From Legionellales bacterium (GTDB lineage: Bacteria > Pseudomonadota > Gammaproteobacteria > WLWR01): DNA of 14,828 bases. Each line of letters begins with the position of its first letter. Positions within the stretch are counted from its first letter, which is position 1. The translations under genes were made by a program, and so were the position numbers. The notes under the pieces are model-generated. The model did not search any database. It was not told where the DNA came from and worked only from the letters and a program-made list of their open reading frames with translations. The stretch is taken from positions 1-14,828 of the forward strand of contig WLWR01000017.1 of NCBI GenBank assembly GCA_012103495.1. The letters are read 5' to 3'. This document shows positions 12,876 to 14,828 of this stretch, one piece after another.

Positions 12876-13577
12876 TTGTCCAAATCCGAATCTGATAAAC
12901 CCACTGAACTGGATGAACTCACTTCGCTGTCTGATACATTAGCCAAACAAAGAGCGGATATTGATGCGGCGGCCGATGTTGCCAAACAAGAAGCCGCTGC
13001 TTTGTTACAAGCACACGCCAATGATTTAACACAAGTCGGTGATGAACAAATAAAGTCTTTGTTGGGATTGACAGGCACGCATCTGCAAGACGCGCTTGAT
13101 ATCTTGTCGCGATCTTGGATGGATTTTCATTTGGAATTGGCGTGGCCGGAAATTCCACCACAAATCCCAGGTGTTGTAATCGAGCCAGAGCATGATCCTG
13201 TGACAGGTAAGACAGAAAATGTTTATACCATTGTTGATTATGGCAATCGATTGAGTACCTCACGTGGCGAAGAGGTGGTCAATGGGATCACGACCACGGG
13301 GAAATTTTTTAATACGATTGAAAAAATGGTCAGGCTTGCCATTGATAAAGTATTTGGCGGTGCCGAAGGTAGCGAAGAAGAAATGGCCTATCGAGAAATT
13401 CATTTTAATTTCCAAGGTCATGAATTGGCAAAGCGCAAAGCGTTTGAAACACTGGCTTGTCGCGATGAAAATATCTATGTATTGAATTATGACCCTGATC
13501 GCTGGGGAGAGGTGCGGTTGAAGATGATCGAAAGTATGTCAAAACAAGGATATGGGATTCCGCGGCCTAAGTTTTAA
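12876..13577 (+). CDS. Orphan 233-residue soluble protein with N-terminal coiled coil
   Basis: I do not recognise a family. There is no signal peptide or membrane segment. Residues 9-50 are acidic, alanine-rich and likely helical or coiled coil (TSLSDTLAKQRADIDAAADV). Residues 88-108 are proline-rich (AWPEIPPQIPGVVIEPEHDP), followed by a compact-looking alpha/beta part that ends in NIYVLNYDPDRWGEVRLKM and the tail GYGIPRPKF. Ordinary codon use and a good AGGAG site support a real gene. The start is TTG, set by that site. The glycine-zipper lipoprotein follows after 82 bases with its own extended -10 box, so the two need not form an operon. A role as a secreted effector is possible in a Legionellales-type host but nothing in the sequence shows it. 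Confidence 0.75.
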   Translation: MSKSESDKPTELDELTSLSDTLAKQRADIDAAADVAKQEAAALLQAHANDLTQVGDEQIKSLLGLTGTHLQDALDILSRSWMDFHLELAWPEIPPQIPGVVIEPEHDPVTGKTENVYTIVDYGNRLSTSRGEEVVNGITTTGKFFNTIEKMVRLAIDKVFGGAEGSEEEMAYREIHFNFQGHELAKRKAFETLACRDENIYVLNYDPDRWGEVRLKMIESMSKQGYGIPRPKF

Positions 13578-13610
13578 TCAAAACACCATCAACTGGTTTG
13601 TTTGGCAAAA

Positions 13611-13619
13611 TGATATACT
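13611..13619 (+). promoter_or_regulatory. Extended -10 promoter for the lipoprotein gene
   Basis: TGATATACT is an extended -10 element (TG, one base, then TATACT) 41 bases before the ATG. No clear -35 box is found, which extended -10 promoters can do without. Confidence 0.45.
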
Positions 13620-13659
13620 GCGTTGCTTAGCGATGCGGCTCAATGAGGTGTAAGCAGTG

Positions 13660-14127
13660 ATGTCAAAGTTTGTTAATTACGGATGGGTTCTGTGTTTATT
13701 CTTGGTGGGGTGTCAAGCCAATCAATACAAAGTCGGTGGTACGGTGTTGCAATACCAACCGGTGGAACAAAAAGATTATCATCCGAAAAAAAGAACGAAA
13801 ACCGGAGCGATGGCAGGGGCTGGTACGGGGGCGGTGGTTGGAGTGATCGGTGCTTCGGCGATATCGGTGGTGACATTTGGTTTAGCGGCGCCTTTATTTG
13901 TTCCCATCGTGGCAACAACCACGACCGCTGGCGCCGGTGCGGGTGCCGGTGTTGGGTACGCCGCGGATAAATTAACCGAAGGCACCCAAATGTATTTATA
14001 TCACGTCGCATTGATTGAAACGGATGAAGTGATTTTGGCCTATCATACCACTCGCACTCCGCGTGAACCGGGTACGCAAGTGATCGTGCATAAAGTCAAG
14101 AAAGACTGGGTTGTTGAAGATGTTTAA
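13660..14127 (+). CDS. Glycine-zipper outer-membrane lipoprotein
   Basis: A 155-residue lipoprotein precursor. The hydrophobic start ends in the lipobox LVGC at 15-18, so Cys18 should be lipidated; Gln at +2 gives no inner-membrane retention signal, so outer-membrane sorting is expected. Residues 49-66 (GAMAGAGTGAVVGVIGAS) and 90-99 (AGAGAGAGVG) are glycine-zipper stretches flanking a hydrophobic segment, similar in style to SlyB/Pcp or 2TM glycine-zipper proteins. The C-terminal 50 residues are a small beta-rich domain ending VIVHKVKKDWVVEDV. The function is unknown; such proteins usually affect envelope integrity. The ATG at 13660 is taken; an in-frame GTG at 13657 has slightly better spacing (8 bases) to GAGG at 13645-13648 and is equally possible. 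Confidence 0.82.
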   Translation: MSKFVNYGWVLCLFLVGCQANQYKVGGTVLQYQPVEQKDYHPKKRTKTGAMAGAGTGAVVGVIGASAISVVTFGLAAPLFVPIVATTTTAGAGAGAGVGYAADKLTEGTQMYLYHVALIETDEVILAYHTTRTPREPGTQVIVHKVKKDWVVEDV

Positions 14128-14226
14128 GGGAGCTGATCGGAGGATAATAAACGGAATTTTGTAATAGTTTCTTGGCATTTGTAATAAATGCAGGTAATAT
14201 TTGCCTTCCTTAATAAATCGTTAAGT

Positions 14227-14256
14227 TTGACGTCGTACAATGTATCACGAGATAAG
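14227..14256 (+). promoter_or_regulatory. Possible promoter of the small orphan gene
   Basis: TTGACG at 14227-14232 and GATAAG at 14251-14256 are 18 bases apart, shortly before the ATG at 14281. The -10 box is poor. The rest of the 153-base gap is AT-rich, with one small dyad GCATTT-GTAAT-AAATGC at about 14175-14191. Confidence 0.25.
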
Positions 14257-14280
14257 TATTATTTTAAGGTTTAGCATTTT

Positions 14281-14556
14281 ATGGCAGGTCTATTCGATAA
14301 CAATCCTTCGGTAGGATCTCAGCAACCAAGTTCGAGTGATCTCTGTGATCAGTTGAAAAATGCTGTTGGTAGTTGTACCCAGGAGACTAAAAGATTTTTA
14401 GAGACTTTGGCTATCTTACAAAGAAATGCAGAACAAAGAAATGCAGATAGCGATGGGTGTGACAGCGATTATTGGGAAGAAGCAGGGCTCTCTTTGCAAG
14501 AAGTTTTGGACACGTATGAATCGCGCCATCTGGTAATCTTTCTTGATATTGAGTAG
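14281..14556 (+). CDS. Small acidic orphan protein (91 residues)
   Basis: Family not recognised. The protein is polar and acidic, with no signal peptide or membrane segment. The first 20 residues are low-complexity (rich in Ser, Gln, Asn); residues 21-58 look helical (DLCDQLKNAVGSCTQETKRF), with a short tandem unit QRNAEQRNAD; residues 59-64 (GCDSDY) interrupt, and a second amphipathic stretch, LSLQEVLDTYESRHLVIFLD, ends it. Three cysteines are present (22, 32, 60). AAGG lies 11 bases before the ATG, a weak site. The region is clearly AT-richer than the genes to the left. It is plausibly a small cytoplasmic or secreted lineage-specific protein, but a spurious reading frame cannot be excluded. 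Confidence 0.5.
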   Translation: MAGLFDNNPSVGSQQPSSSDLCDQLKNAVGSCTQETKRFLETLAILQRNAEQRNADSDGCDSDYWEEAGLSLQEVLDTYESRHLVIFLDIE

Positions 14557-14646
14557 CGTTTTTTAATCTCTTCAGCCAAAAGGAATTAAAGTATGATATT
14601 TCTAGTGTAGTCGCCATATGTTATTATTACTTATTTTATATTTTTA

Positions 14647-14828
14647 TTACAGTGGTCCAAGGCATTCTGTACAAGGTATTACTGGTTGCGCTTGTTGAGC
14701 ATCATAATAGTTTACAGTAAATTCAGCACAACTATCACAGTTGTTACAACCAACACCGTGAAGTCCATTATTTCTAACCGCATATTCTCCAACATTTTGG
14801 AAAAAATATGTAATACTAGCTGTTGTTG
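14647..14828 (-). CDS. Cysteine-rich protein, C-terminal fragment at the window edge
   Basis: A minus-strand frame enters from the right edge and runs 59 codons to TAA at 14649-14647. It has no start inside the window. The peptide looks like real protein: ITYFFQNVGEYAVRNNG is the pattern of a beta-sandwich (Ig or PKD-like) strand pair, followed by GCNNCDSCAEFTVNYY and PCTECLGPL. Five cysteines in three close sets suggest disulfides or metal binding, hence perhaps an exported protein. The other two minus-strand frames meet stops in this stretch. Function unknown; the body of the gene lies beyond 14828. A 90-base AT-rich gap separates it from the converging 91-residue gene. Confidence 0.55.
   Translation of the reverse strand, partial: TTASITYFFQNVGEYAVRNNGLHGVGCNNCDSCAEFTVNYYDAQQAQPVIPCTECLGPL

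Noticed and set aside
12871..12941. ATG start before the orphan gene (MFCPNPNL...)
   Set aside because: It is out of frame, only 2 bases from AGGAG, and meets a stop after about twenty codons; TTG at 12876 fits better.
1..14828. CRISPR arrays, tRNA or rRNA genes, riboswitches
   Set aside because: No regularly spaced repeats, no tRNA-like GTTCGAATC arm with matching acceptor ends, and no conserved riboswitch core was found by reading both strands.

Overview
The window looks like a chromosome segment of a gammaproteobacterium with fairly low GC. The set of housekeeping genes, the single-domain malic enzyme and the mix of conserved genes with eukaryote-like or orphan proteins fit an intracellular Legionellales-type lineage (Legionella, Coxiella, Rickettsiella or Berkiella relatives). 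That placement is an inference from protein style; no rRNA or tRNA gene is present to test it.

Layout. Positions 1-349 are the right end of an IS3-family insertion sequence: the last 40 codons of the transposase, a non-coding tail with a large ~100-bp imperfect palindrome, and a terminal inverted repeat. Directly on the IS boundary starts a 507-residue cytoplasmic protein with a YdcF/DUF218-like signature, an internal 23-residue duplication and a TPR-like hairpin; its ATG lies inside the IS end. On the minus strand follow a DUF418 (YeiB-like) membrane protein and a secreted YkuD-type L,D-transpeptidase with a good sigma70 promoter. Then come glnA (+), a divergent membrane-anchored Ras-like GTPase-fold protein (+) and a sodium-dependent SNF-family transporter (-).

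From 8391 a plus-strand housekeeping block carries xthA, rpmE, a short malic enzyme and mpg (methylpurine glycosylase). The last three lie close together and probably share transcription. plsY comes back on the minus strand, its stop codon abutting that of mpg with no base between them. Then follow orn (+), an orphan 233-residue protein with a TTG start, and a glycine-zipper lipoprotein. The right edge (14128-14828) is AT-rich: a small orphan ORF and, on the minus strand, the C-terminal 59 codons of a cysteine-rich protein cut by the window end.

Functionally the window mixes core metabolism and repair (GlnA, malic enzyme, PlsY, XthA, Mpg, Orn, L31) with envelope proteins (L,D-transpeptidase, lipoprotein, DUF418) and three or four lineage-specific proteins of unknown role. 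The strongest candidate for something undescribed is the GTPase-like protein at 5883-6920. Its P-loop has lost the usual lysine and reads like a sulfotransferase phosphosulfate loop, and it carries a charged coiled-coil insertion and a glycine-rich C-terminal membrane hairpin.
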